Part shown: in pieces, positions 52,335 through 59,689 of the stretch | Layout of the letters: every line of letters starts with the position of its first letter | Position numbering within the stretch: the stretch's first letter is position 1 | Source of the DNA: a virus | Length of the DNA: 64,000 nucleotides | Virus record (IMG/VR): IMGVR_UViG_3300017991_000075 | Coordinates: 35,055 to 99,054 of that record | Reading direction: 5' to 3' (one strand) | Translations under genes and position numbers: made by a program | Notes under the pieces: model-generated | Database searches by the model: none | What the model saw: the letters and a program-made list of their open reading frames with translations, nothing else | What the model was told of the DNA's origin: nothing

Positions 52335-52575
52335 GAGGATTCATCTCCCGACTCAACTGAACCTTGTAAACCCTGAGTGCGGCAGCATGCTCTTTGGCAA
52401 AATTACTGATACCTTTGTACCAACGTATCCACATAAAAGCATCCTTGGTAGTGGAAAACAGTCTGGCTTCAGATAGCCCCTCTACACGACCATGTTCGTT
52501 CATGACGTACTTGTCAGAATCGATTTCCTTGATCACGTAGAACGTGTGGATACTCTTGTTACACAGATCAGTCAT
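52306..52575 (-). CDS. Small unknown protein with the EH/A-F module
   Basis: An 89-residue protein. The central part, FYVIKEIDSDKYVMNEHG then EARLFSTTKDAFMWIRW, matches a beta-beta-helix module (x..A.xF....A....) seen in several neighbouring genes. The start at 52575 follows GGGGTAGACATCT and overlaps the next upstream gene by 8 nt. Role unknown. Confidence 0.65.
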   Translation of the reverse strand: MTDLCNKSIHTFYVIKEIDSDKYVMNEHGRVEGLSEARLFSTTKDAFMWIRWYKGISNFAKEHAAALRVYKVQLSREMNPLEEKDHLTS

Positions 52576-52804
52576 AGATGTCTACCCCATCTGCATAATC
52601 ATCATCCTGATCCTCGGCGGCCACATAGAAGTTCTTTTTGCCTTCAGGGCATTCCTCCCGCAGGAGCGCCAGGCATCGTCTCACACTGGCGGGTCCGTGT
52701 CCATAACTCTCTGTGAAATGCCCACACTCCTGACATGTAACCATCACCATTGGTTTACCGTCTTCATCCTCGGTGTAATCCACATCACAGTAAACTCTAG
52801 CCAT
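52568..52804 (-). CDS. Small cysteine-containing protein, possible zinc binder
   Basis: A 78-residue protein starting at 52804 (MARVYCDVD) after TTAGGAGAACATCG. CDVDY, then TCQECGHFTESYGHG and RRCLALLREECP, offer several Cys and His residues for zinc. The C-terminus is Asp-rich. It directly follows ThyX with a 10-nt gap. Function unknown. Confidence 0.65.
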   Translation of the reverse strand: MARVYCDVDYTEDEDGKPMVMVTCQECGHFTESYGHGPASVRRCLALLREECPEGKKNFYVAAEDQDDDYADGVDIYD

Positions 52805-52814
52805 CGATGTTCTC

Positions 52815-53564
52815 CTAAAGCTGCTCGTATAGATCTCCAAAGATTACCGGCAGATACCCATGCATGATCTTCAGAGCTTTCCGTGCAATCCCTTTGATCT
52901 GCCACTGCGCTTTCGGGTTCAAAGCACGCTCCTTGAATACGTGCCTCCACATCCGCAGATTGAACGTCGTAACTACTTCCGTCTTCGATGCCCCCGGTAA
53001 CACCAGGCGTGCATCTTCTGGTTTCAAACCATGATTACGCAACCACAGGTATGTCCAGTAAGCATCGAAATTGATGCCAAGAAATGCGTTTGCTGTTGCG
53101 ATCTCTTGAATCAGCCAACCTTCATCTGCCACAAATTTATCCAGCAGGAACGGACCCTCGCCTGTTTGCTTAGTAAAATAAATCCGCTTGTCATCATGCC
53201 GCTCGTACTTACCTGGTAGAAGCCTGGTATCCGGCGGCGCTATGATCTTCATAGCCTGAACTTTGCCGTAATCACAATAGCGCTGTGACTCTTGTGAAAA
53301 AGCTGATATACGGTGCCGTACGAGTTGATGTGACATTGTGCGATCACCGACAAAACGTCCTGTGATGACACAATGCTCGATCACAGATTCGTGCCCGCTC
53401 TTGATGATCTTCCTTATGAAGTCGTCAGCGGAATCTTCATGCATAGCTTTTTCTGATTTGTAGCAAGTCCTCCCGGCTTTCTCTAACAGCCTCATGTAGT
53501 ACGGAAAGACTTCCGGATCTGTCATCAACTCGAAGTCCGGTTCTACGACTATCAACGTGGTCAT
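52815..53564 (-). CDS. thyX: Flavin-dependent thymidylate synthase ThyX
   Basis: A 249-residue protein with the ThyX signature RHRISAFSQES (RHR at 83-85, then seven residues, then Ser 93) and SGHESVIEH upstream (about 56-64). The family makes dTMP from dUMP using FAD and methylene-tetrahydrofolate without DHFR. The C-terminal ends typical of ThyX (FNLRMWRHVFKERA) are present. The start at 53564 follows AAAAGGAGAACAATC. It supplies thymidylate for phage replication and overlaps the DUF3310-like gene (ATGA). Confidence 0.95.
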   Translation of the reverse strand: MTTLIVVEPDFELMTDPEVFPYYMRLLEKAGRTCYKSEKAMHEDSADDFIRKIIKSGHESVIEHCVITGRFVGDRTMSHQLVRHRISAFSQESQRYCDYGKVQAMKIIAPPDTRLLPGKYERHDDKRIYFTKQTGEGPFLLDKFVADEGWLIQEIATANAFLGINFDAYWTYLWLRNHGLKPEDARLVLPGASKTEVVTTFNLRMWRHVFKERALNPKAQWQIKGIARKALKIMHGYLPVIFGDLYEQL

Positions 53565-53851
53565 GATTGTTCTCCTTTTACGTCTCCAGGATGCGGGATA
53601 CGTGCGTACGCGATAGCATCGGTACAGGACATCCCGCTCTTAGTGGCAATAATCCAATTGAGATACCAGCGAGCCTTTTTGTAATCCTCAATACCGTTCT
53701 TCTTCTCAGCCCGCATCACGTACTTGAGCACATTGCCGATAGAGAATGACATAGAGTGGCCAAACTCATCCATTACCGTAAGCGGATCATGGACCAGATC
53801 CTTGTAGTGAGCGGGGTTCATCGGATCACCGCATTCAGCTTTGTTGTTCAT
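53561..53851 (-). CDS. DUF3310-like (SaV-like) phage protein
   Basis: A 96-residue protein starting at 53851 (MNNKAECGD) after ATAGGAGAACAA. It has NPAHYKDL, then FSIGNVLKYVMRAEKKNGIEDYKKARWYLNW, the core of the DUF3310 family found in many phages and sometimes linked to nucleotide metabolism. Its position directly before ThyX agrees with such a link. A longer frame upstream (to 53914) lies inside the promoter hairpin and is not used. Confidence 0.8.
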   Translation of the reverse strand: MNNKAECGDPMNPAHYKDLVHDPLTVMDEFGHSMSFSIGNVLKYVMRAEKKNGIEDYKKARWYLNWIIATKSGMSCTDAIAYARIPHPGDVKGEQS

Positions 53852-53867
53852 TTGTTCTCCTATGCAA

Positions 53868-53914
53868 TGAAAAAGCGTGGCACGGGATCGTACCACGCTT
53901 TGATGATCTGTCAA
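53868..53914 (-). promoter_or_regulatory. Overlapping terminator-promoter cassette C
   Basis: TTGACA (53914-53909), a 16-nt spacer and TACGAT (53892-53887). The -10 lies in the loop of a hairpin AAAGCGTGG (53872-53880) / CCACGCTTT (53893-53901) followed on the - strand by TTTC. The same DNA can end the upstream KKKV-gene message and start the DUF3310-ThyX message. Confidence 0.75.
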
Positions 53915-53922
53915 TAGGTCGC

Positions 53923-54204
53923 CTAGCGTTTCTTCTTGCCGACCTTCTTTTTGCCGACCTTTTTCTTAGCTACTTTCTTCTTAGCTACTTTCTTCTTAGC
54001 TACTTTCTTCTTGGCTGACTTGACCACGGCCTTGCGCGGGCCTCCAACGTTATCCTTGGTCACAAACTCTTTACCGGCAGCTCCAGCCGCAACGATATGG
54101 CCCGGACCCCAATTACGCTGAACCCACTTGTCACCCATCCACTCATATGCTGTTACACCTGGTGGCCATTCTTCTATCGAAGGTGGTGCTGGTCTTTCTG
54201 GCAT
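53923..54204 (-). CDS. Lysine-rich protein with KKKV(A/G) repeats, histone-like tail
   Basis: A 93-residue protein starting at 54204 (MPERPAPP) after CAAGGAGAACAC. The N-terminus (IEEWPPGVTAYEWMGDKWVQRNWGP) is a short Trp-rich fold. The last 35 residues are repeats of KKKVA/KKKVG. Such tails resemble histone H1-like bacterial proteins and bind DNA or RNA without sequence preference. It is transcribed from cassette D. Confidence 0.75.
   Translation of the reverse strand: MPERPAPPSIEEWPPGVTAYEWMGDKWVQRNWGPGHIVAAGAAGKEFVTKDNVGGPRKAVVKSAKKKVAKKKVAKKKVAKKKVGKKKVGKKKR
53933..54012 (-). repeat. 15-bp tandem repeats encoding KKKV(A/G)
   Basis: About five in-phase 15-bp units (each - strand unit near AAGAAAGTAGCTAAG, with two later units changed to GTCGGC) encode the lysine tail of the gene 53923-54204. 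Three units are almost identical, so the copy number could vary between relatives. Confidence 0.8.
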
Positions 54205-54223
54205 GTGTTCTCCTTGTTCAAAA

Positions 54224-54269
54224 CAAAAAACTCCCACGGCGATGATACCGTGGGAGCTGATGTGGTCAA
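54224..54269 (-). promoter_or_regulatory. Overlapping terminator-promoter cassette D
   Basis: TTGACC (54269-54264), a 16-nt spacer and TATCAT (54247-54242). The -10 lies in the loop of the 9-bp hairpin CTCCCACGG (54231-54239) / CCGTGGGAG (54248-54256), followed on the - strand by TTTTTTG. Confidence 0.8.
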
Positions 54270-54281
54270 GGTTCGCGTCAG

Positions 54282-55850
54282 TTACTTGTCTTTAGCAGGA
54301 GGCATATCGGATTTCTCTGGTGAGAGCACTTGGATATCAAGGATCTGGTACATGCGCCTGGAGTTATCCTGGATCTGTCGAAGCATCTCATATTGAGCCT
54401 CATCAAACGCAAAGATCTTCGCATCCTTCCAGTCTGCGAACAGATCGTCATCAGAGTAATACCCGATGCGTTCTTGTTCGGTGTCCTGTATCTGCAGGAT
54501 GAATCCACTGTGCATGTACCCCTTGCCATCAACACTCATTGCCTGTAGAGCTTCAGCCGATGTCTTCTTAGGCGGCACAGGCTCGCCACATGTGGCTGCA
54601 GCAACTCGATCGACATCGAATGGGCGACCGCCAAGAGGATGATCCTTGTACTTCCTGGCGTATTCAACATCTACCGTAAGCACTAACGCTGTTGAACTCG
54701 GATGTTTTTCCCGCCATGACATGACGACATCATGGGCGTCGTTTGCGTCGGAGAATCTTGTGGCCTTGTCCAGATGTTCGCTCCAATTGTACGTAGGATG
54801 AGCACCTTTCGGATGTATCGTAGACACATAATAATCGATCTTGTCTTCATGCAGACGCCGTACCACGTACAGGCGTTCGGGGAGCTTTGTAGCTACAGCA
54901 ACTCGATTAGCATCAGAGATTGCACGCCCGTCATCTTCCATAGGAACACCCTCCAAAGGAAGCATCTTAGTAGGAGGACCAAGGATCTCATTCTCTTTGT
55001 CCACAGCAACCATCATGACGTGATAAGAAACTCCACAACCTTCTGACTTGAATCTCCATCGATCTCTGGTGTGCACAGCATCCTCAATTTTATCAAACAA
55101 CGATGCTTCAACCCAATGTTCAACCCATTTGTCATTTTCATCATACATCAGTTTTAGATACACGGGTTTCTTCAGCACCGGCTCAGCATCTTTCAACGTT
55201 CTGGCAATCACAAAATTCACAGTAGCATTCTTCGGCCGAAGAATGGTATCGCTGAAATGGACTTCGACAGTACAAGCAACAACATCCACGATGTCATCAT
55301 TCAACAGCTCGAACTTACCATCATCGATATCGTTGTTCACACGAGCCATCAAGCTACCGGCCCTCCTGTAGGAATCAAACGGTGTAGCATGCCTCCAATG
55401 TTCTTCCCATTCGATGCCACCATGATCACGCCCGTGAGAGATATTGGCGAAGAACGTCTTTTGTTCCCCACTCTTGAGAGTCTGCACAAGCATCACCAAC
55501 CAGGCTGACGGTGGTACTGTGTGATCAGACTCTCTTCGTAACAACTCTTGTTCCTCGATAAGACCAGAAAGCGCCTTGTTAGTGATCTCACGAATCTCTG
55601 TGACGGCTGTAGACAGCTCAGGGATAGAAGGACTAGAAGAATGATCCCACGCAATACACCGAACAACTCTTTCAGCGAGTATCTGCAACGGTGACAGTAC
55701 CCCCTGCAACGCCCTCATCGCAGGACGCATATTCTTCTCATCGTAAAGATCGATCTCCTCTTCTCGCACGTCGTACGTACGGATCTTCGCCCGTACACGG
55801 TCTTGTGGTAACGCACCAAGTTTAGCCTGCATTGTTTGTGGGTTCTGCAT
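54282..55850 (-). CDS. Unknown protein with four repeated EH/A-F modules
   Basis: A 522-residue protein starting at 55850 (MQNPQTMQ) after ATAGGAGAACGAAC. Residues 1-110 are helical. Four related modules follow (about 116-172, 232-270, 325-390 and 447-508), each with a strand pair and then WxEHWxxAxxFDxxxxA or close variants, such as EWEEHWRHATPFDSYRRA and NWSEHLDKATRFSDANDA. Similar single modules occur in nearby small proteins. No enzyme motif is seen. It could be a multivalent binding protein acting on a host target. Confidence 0.7.
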   Translation of the reverse strand: MQNPQTMQAKLGALPQDRVRAKIRTYDVREEEIDLYDEKNMRPAMRALQGVLSPLQILAERVVRCIAWDHSSSPSIPELSTAVTEIREITNKALSGLIEEQELLRRESDHTVPPSAWLVMLVQTLKSGEQKTFFANISHGRDHGGIEWEEHWRHATPFDSYRRAGSLMARVNNDIDDGKFELLNDDIVDVVACTVEVHFSDTILRPKNATVNFVIARTLKDAEPVLKKPVYLKLMYDENDKWVEHWVEASLFDKIEDAVHTRDRWRFKSEGCGVSYHVMMVAVDKENEILGPPTKMLPLEGVPMEDDGRAISDANRVAVATKLPERLYVVRRLHEDKIDYYVSTIHPKGAHPTYNWSEHLDKATRFSDANDAHDVVMSWREKHPSSTALVLTVDVEYARKYKDHPLGGRPFDVDRVAAATCGEPVPPKKTSAEALQAMSVDGKGYMHSGFILQIQDTEQERIGYYSDDDLFADWKDAKIFAFDEAQYEMLRQIQDNSRRMYQILDIQVLSPEKSDMPPAKDK

Positions 55851-55860
55851 GTTCGTTCTC

Positions 55861-56310
55861 CTATTCGTCGTTGAGTACAGGGATAGTCCCATTTGTGCGG
55901 GGGTTATTACAGACCATCACATCATGTACCCTATAATAACTACGACCCGTTTTTTTACGACAAGGCGCAGCACCCGCAAAATGAACAGTACCCCCTACGA
56001 TTGCAATATCGGAAGCAATAAAATAGATCATGGCATGATGAGCATACCTCGACAATCTGCATCTCTTCTTCAACTTTTTGAAAGGAATCTGAACATCGAG
56101 TTCCGGAAGCTCACAAGAGTCACCCGGTTCTAAGACAAAGAGAATCTCTTCCTTGGGAACCCTGTGAATCCTGTGAAAGCGACTCTTCTTTCTGATCTTC
56201 TTTCCCATGTCCAGAGAAAGTGTTGTCGGTGTCTCCGCAACAACGTTGGCGATTACCAAGCCAACACCGTATTTACGGACATCCTTCACCTGCCAGATAG
56301 CTACTCGCAT
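55861..56310 (-). CDS. Unknown basic protein
   Basis: A 149-residue protein starting at 56310 (MRVAIWQVKD) after ATAGGAGAACATCA. It is strand-rich with basic patches (GKKIRKKSRFHRIHRV, KLKKRCRLSRYAHH), compatible with nucleic-acid binding. It is transcribed from cassette B together with the downstream 522-residue protein, 11 nt apart. Function unknown. Confidence 0.65.
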   Translation of the reverse strand: MRVAIWQVKDVRKYGVGLVIANVVAETPTTLSLDMGKKIRKKSRFHRIHRVPKEEILFVLEPGDSCELPELDVQIPFKKLKKRCRLSRYAHHAMIYFIASDIAIVGGTVHFAGAAPCRKKTGRSYYRVHDVMVCNNPRTNGTIPVLNDE

Positions 56311-56330
56311 TGATGTTCTCCTATTCGAAA

Positions 56331-56378
56331 ATAAAAACCAGTGACACGAGATCATACCACTGGTTTGTTGTTTGTCAA
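56331..56378 (-). promoter_or_regulatory. Overlapping terminator-promoter cassette B
   Basis: TTGACA (56378-56373), a 16-nt spacer and TATGAT (56356-56351). The -10 lies in the loop of hairpin AAACCAGTG (56335-56343) / CACTGGTTT (56358-56366), followed on the - strand by TTATTTTC. Confidence 0.75.
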
Positions 56379-56393
56379 GATGGTTGTCGGACT

Positions 56394-56627
56394 CTAAGCA
56401 GATACAGCTTTTACGTTCGCTTCCGGGTTACGGGCCTTCACAACCTCGATGATCTTGTTGACTTCCTCGATGTCCGTGAACACCTGGGCATCCTGCGTGT
56501 CATCATCGGTCGTCCACCCAAATAGAATCTTCCCCTTCGAGGTCTCACCCTTCGAGTAATAATACCCTTTAGTTCCGTTCTTGAACGTCTTGAGTATCGT
56601 GTACTTCTTGACAGTTTGTTTTGCCAT
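56394..56627 (-). CDS. Small protein with one EH/A-F-type module
   Basis: A 77-residue protein starting at 56627 (MAKQTVKKYTI) after GGGGATAGTCCAG. It reads as strand, strand (GYYYSKGETSKGKILFGWT), then DAQVFTDIEEVNKIIEVVKARN, the same beta-beta-helix order as the modules in neighbouring genes. It appears to be a stand-alone form of that domain. Function unknown. Confidence 0.65.
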   Translation of the reverse strand: MAKQTVKKYTILKTFKNGTKGYYYSKGETSKGKILFGWTTDDDTQDAQVFTDIEEVNKIIEVVKARNPEANVKAVSA

Positions 56628-56670
56628 CTGGACTATCCCCTATTCCAAAAATTGACCAACGTAAGTCATC

Positions 56671-56698
56671 GGAAAAACCTGACATACTCCAAATCAGG
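56671..56698 (-). terminator. Weak terminator after the 56694-57230 gene
   Basis: CCTGA (56678-56682) and TCAGG (56694-56698) pair over an 11-nt loop, followed on the - strand by TTTTTCC. The stem is only 5 bp and overlaps the stop codon. Confidence 0.4.
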
Positions 56699-57230
56699 CA
56701 CCCTGCAATTTATTCTCCGGTGGATTACGGTACTTACCGCCGTAATGCATGTGGTACAACGAAATAATTCGCATGTCATCGTTATGCCGAGCGCAGTTGT
56801 CGATATACCACTGAGCATTTTCTTTAGTCCTGAAAAGAGGTGTACTAGGATGCATTTCCCCCTCTTTGTCAATCAGTCTAAGTGTCCTGATCGAGCCATC
56901 ATGTTTGACATAACCAACCGTAAACATCTCGTCAAGATATTCTGCAGAATTACACTCGCATCCTTCAATAAATGGTTTATCGACGAGATCTTTCACCTGT
57001 TCTTCAGACATTCCGGTATAACGGCTTTCAAAAGGAACGTTCAGAGCCGCATCAGCCTTAGTCTCCTCACCCATCTCATTCTCCTTCTCTAACAATATTT
57101 TGCACCGTTCTACGCTCATCCATAAAGATGCTGCCACGTAACTACCGTATCGAGCTTCCGTAAACTTGGCAGCCCGCGTCAGGTCGTCGATTGTATCCTG
57201 TAATGTGAATCTGGCAATAACGCCGTTCAT
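56694..57230 (-). CDS. Unknown protein with a module-like C-terminus
   Basis: A 178-residue protein. The N-terminal 50 residues are helical (LQDTIDDLTRAAKFTEARYG). The C-terminal part, GYVKHDGSIRTLRLID then TPLFRTKENAQWYIDNC, resembles the beta-beta-helix module shared with nearby genes. The start at 57230 follows GAGGTGACAC and overlaps the upstream stop (ATGA). An internal methionine near residue 53 could begin the compact domain. Confidence 0.6.
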   Translation of the reverse strand: MNGVIARFTLQDTIDDLTRAAKFTEARYGSYVAASLWMSVERCKILLEKENEMGEETKADAALNVPFESRYTGMSEEQVKDLVDKPFIEGCECNSAEYLDEMFTVGYVKHDGSIRTLRLIDKEGEMHPSTPLFRTKENAQWYIDNCARHNDDMRIISLYHMHYGGKYRNPPENKLQGA

Positions 57231-57487
57231 GTGTCACCTCGCCTGACAACTGTTCCACCAGCTACCAGAGCACGCCATTGCCACAACGTAAGACCTTTAC
57301 CTCGGTATGTATCCAAACCGCCATATTTGATGTCTCTGGAAACTTGCTTCTCCAACGTAACTTCTACCTGACACCCTCGACAAGGGTTCAACGATGTCAC
57401 CTTTACGATATCCCAAGACGCATATCTCTGCAGTTTGATAACATCACCCTTCGCCGGGTACACTAAAGGATCTCGTTCATCAGTCAT
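57227..57487 (-). CDS. Small unknown protein
   Basis: An 86-residue protein starting at 57487 (MTDERDPLV) after AAGGGAGAACGTC. It has a strand-rich barrel-like pattern (KGDVIKLQRYASWDIVKVTSL, CQVEVTLEKQV). It is the first gene after cassette A. Function unknown. Confidence 0.65.
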   Translation of the reverse strand: MTDERDPLVYPAKGDVIKLQRYASWDIVKVTSLNPCRGCQVEVTLEKQVSRDIKYGGLDTYRGKGLTLWQWRALVAGGTVVRRGDT

Positions 57488-57503
57488 GACGTTCTCCCTT
57501 CAC

Positions 57504-57547
57504 AAAAATAATCGGACCACCTTATCAGTGGTCCGATTATGTATCAA
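57504..57547 (-). promoter_or_regulatory. Overlapping terminator-promoter cassette A
   Basis: TTGATA (57547-57542) with a weak TAAGGT -10 after 17 nt lies over the 11-bp hairpin AATCGGACCAC (57510-57520) / GTGGTCCGATT (57528-57538), followed on the - strand by ATTTTTG. The terminator is strong; the promoter is the weakest of the set. Confidence 0.65.
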
Positions 57548-57549
57548 TG

Positions 57550-57634
57550 CCGCGCCTTTCCATGCCTAGCCCGGCCCGGCCTCACCCCGCCCTACCCGGC
57601 ATATCCAAGTCTTGCCGCGTCACGCCATGCCGAG
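57550..57634. repeat. Degenerate 5-bp periodic array (CCNNN)
   Basis: Read on the + strand from 57550 in steps of five, the units are mostly CCNNN (CCGCG, CCTTT, CCATG, CCTAG, CCCGG, CCCGG, CCTCA, CCCCG, CCCTA, and so on) for 17 units with few exceptions. It fills the intergenic space between the 57227 and 57636 genes and is unlike any coding sequence nearby. No open frame uses it. Confidence 0.6.
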
Positions 57635-57635
57635 T

Positions 57636-57977
57636 CTATAATTGATGAACGCCATCAGGAGGTGGCGGCATGTGAATCGTCGTACCTGGTTGTGGAATGT
57701 GTCTCTCTGCGATCGCAGAATGCTTCACCGAAAAGAACCCTCTCAGCTCAGGTTCGTGAAGCATCAACATCCTCGCATAGAACGCAGGGAAGTGGTCGGG
57801 CAGTTTGTACTTGCCGTCATACGACATGCTGTGCTGCCACCTGAGAACCTCCCACAAATTCCTGATTCCCCATTTGGTATGACCACGCCTCTTGAGACCG
57901 AGCGCCATTTCACGGAGCTTCACATACACCTCCGGGTGATTGTTGTAGAACTCCACGAATCGCTCGTACATCCCCAT
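57636..57977 (-). CDS. Conserved-type phage protein
   Basis: A 113-residue protein: FVEFYNNHPEVYVKLREMAL, RGHTKWGIRNLWEVLRWQ and DGKYKLPDHFPAFYARM, a pattern I associate with a small uncharacterised phage family. The tail is Pro-rich. The start at 57977 follows ATAGGAGCTGTC. The stop abuts the pentameric array. Confidence 0.65.
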   Translation of the reverse strand: MGMYERFVEFYNNHPEVYVKLREMALGLKRRGHTKWGIRNLWEVLRWQHSMSYDGKYKLPDHFPAFYARMLMLHEPELRGFFSVKHSAIAERHIPQPGTTIHMPPPPDGVHQL

Positions 57978-57985
57978 GACAGCTC

Positions 57986-58213
57986 CTATGGGACCATCGC
58001 TGTTTCGACTTGTTCCATCTCCTCAACCTGTTTGAGGAAATCCTGTCGTCGCTCCTTGGATTCCATCAACGCTTCCCAGGCGATGCGTGATTCCATGCAA
58101 CGACGTTTCTTGCCGCGCTTGGCGCTGGAGATACTCAACAGCTTGCCGGCAAGACGTTCTGATTCTGCTTCGTAGAACTGCAGTTTGAACTGCGCTATTT
58201 CAAGTTCTGTCAT
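57986..58213 (-). CDS. Small coiled-coil protein
   Basis: A 75-residue, almost entirely helical protein (MTELEIAQFKLQFYEAESER, KERRQDFLKQVEEMEQVE) with a short Lys/Arg-rich centre (AKRGKKRR). The start at 58213 follows GGAAGAAAGTA and overlaps the upstream gene by 14 nt. Function unknown. Confidence 0.65.
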   Translation of the reverse strand: MTELEIAQFKLQFYEAESERLAGKLLSISSAKRGKKRRCMESRIAWEALMESKERRQDFLKQVEEMEQVETAMVP

Positions 58214-58505
58214 TACTTTCTTCCTTTTCTATTTCAGCGATAGCACGACCGAGATCCTTGATGTGCGCTTCGATCTGATCCTTGAGTATAATCAGCGTAC
58301 CCCGAACACCGCGCAGGGCACAACCGGGTTTTGAAGACTCCGCAGTAAGGCGGACACCCCGATATCCGAATTTACTTTCTCGACTTAGATCCCAGCTCGA
58401 AGATACCCCAAAAGAACTATCATTTTGCAAGATATCATCTTTCACCAGCATCTTGACTTCAAGACTCGTCGGTAACGCAAGTATCACATCAGCAGTATGC
58501 GCCAT
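58200..58505 (-). CDS. Small unknown protein
   Basis: A 101-residue protein with a strand-rich first half and a helical C-terminus (ILKDQIEAHIKDLGRAIAEIEK). The start at 58505 follows GGAAGGAAATA. It overlaps the coiled-coil gene and may act with it. Function unknown. Confidence 0.65.
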   Translation of the reverse strand: MAHTADVILALPTSLEVKMLVKDDILQNDSSFGVSSSWDLSRESKFGYRGVRLTAESSKPGCALRGVRGTLIILKDQIEAHIKDLGRAIAEIEKEESNDRT

Positions 58506-58552
58506 TATTTCCTTCCAAAGTAATCATCGAAAAACCGACCTTCTCAAAGGCA

Positions 58553-58711
58553 TCAGTCGTTCTCCACGTCATAACTGTCAGGATCATCGATACCGAGGTC
58601 AGAAAGCTCCTCCCTTATGAGAGCGGCCTTGCTTGCAGCTTCAGCTTCATCAGCTTCAGCATCCTCAAGCTCATCAATCAGTTTCTTGATCCGATCTTTT
58701 TTCTTAGCCAT
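58553..58711 (-). CDS. Small acidic helical protein (52 aa)
   Basis: Starts at 58711 (MAKKKDRIKKLIDELEDAEA) after ACGAGGAATAACGAC. It has a basic start and then a strongly acidic helix (EADEAEAASKAALIREELSDLG). The start lies 4 nt after the stop of the upstream gene. Function unknown. Confidence 0.65.
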   Translation of the reverse strand: MAKKKDRIKKLIDELEDAEADEAEAASKAALIREELSDLGIDDPDSYDVEND

Positions 58712-58715
58712 GTCG

Positions 58716-59555
58716 TTATTCCTCGTCGGCGGGTTCATCTGTATCAACGATGGCACCGGCTTTCCTGAGAGCTTCGAAATGCTCGATACGCTGCTGGTGT
58801 TCTTCCTCTTCTATCTTGAGGATCTCTTGAATGGAGTTCTCACCGATCACCACATCCTTGAACTCCATGATAGCGTAGGCGTAATCTTCGATACCACGCT
58901 CCTTCACCCAGCTCTCAGCAAACTCCTTTGATGAGAACATGATAGCCTGGCTGTGGTACACACGATTGCCGTCATCATCACGGATCTGTCTGAAGAGAGG
59001 TACTGTGCTGTTGGGCATGAACTCCTGCACCCACAACAACGTAGCAGGCGTCTTCCAATCACGATCCTCCTGAGAGATATCCTCGTACGGGACCGCCCAC
59101 ATGACATCACCAGCATCCTCGTCGAACGGATCTTCGTCATCCTTCAACGCCCACACATGTCCACCAGCAGGGTGTACCCGCTCAGGCTCAGCATAGAACA
59201 CCTTCGCTCCTGCCACCTCAGCGTACTCGGCAGCCTCACGAGCTGATTGGAAATCCTTGAATGCCTCTTCCCCCATAGAAGCCTTGATGTTCTTCACCAC
59301 AGGAGGTCCGAATGCTGGTGTGTGATATGACGGTATCGCTATGAGGCGTTGTTGCCCTGTTTCACGATCCATCTCCAGTATCACGAATGCGCTCTCATCA
59401 GCCTCTTTCTGTAGAGCGTTCTTATTGAAGGTTTTCAGCTCCTGTAGTTGATCTTCTGATAGCGTTCGTATTTCCTTCTCAGCTCCCACATCTCCTACCA
59501 CGATATCAGCGTTAGGATCTCCTCTCACAGGCTCTGGTATCGGCATTTCTGTCAT
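58716..59555 (-). CDS. Unknown protein with module-like repeats
   Basis: A 279-residue acidic protein starting at 59555 (MTEMPIPEP) after ACGAGGAGACCGTT. Two segments resemble the beta-beta-helix module: AFKDFQSAREAAEYAEVAGA (about 98-117) and IMFSSKEFAESWVKERG (about 205-221). The last 60 residues are a charged helix. It may belong with the 522-residue module protein. Function unknown. Confidence 0.65.
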   Translation of the reverse strand: MTEMPIPEPVRGDPNADIVVGDVGAEKEIRTLSEDQLQELKTFNKNALQKEADESAFVILEMDRETGQQRLIAIPSYHTPAFGPPVVKNIKASMGEEAFKDFQSAREAAEYAEVAGAKVFYAEPERVHPAGGHVWALKDDEDPFDEDAGDVMWAVPYEDISQEDRDWKTPATLLWVQEFMPNSTVPLFRQIRDDDGNRVYHSQAIMFSSKEFAESWVKERGIEDYAYAIMEFKDVVIGENSIQEILKIEEEEHQQRIEHFEALRKAGAIVDTDEPADEE

Positions 59556-59689
59556 AACGGTCTCCTCGTGACACATCACCAGAATGGTGATGCTTTGTAA
59601 GTTATTGTATTCAAACAAGTTACGTTTATTTCAGCTCCTATTGAATGTGCCTTTCAAAGGCACACGCCTCTCTCATGAAGCTCACCACA
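59556..59689 (-). other. AT-rich intergenic leader with two small hairpins
   Basis: The 134-nt gap contains CATCACC/GGTGATG (59574-59592) and GTGCC/GGCAC (59647-59663) hairpins and an AT-rich middle with TACAAT-like sequence. No convincing promoter, terminator or frame was found. Confidence 0.5.

Noticed and set aside
53933-54012. Regular short repeats considered as a CRISPR array
   Set aside because: Units are 15 bp, contiguous, in reading phase and encode the lysine tail; there are no spacers.
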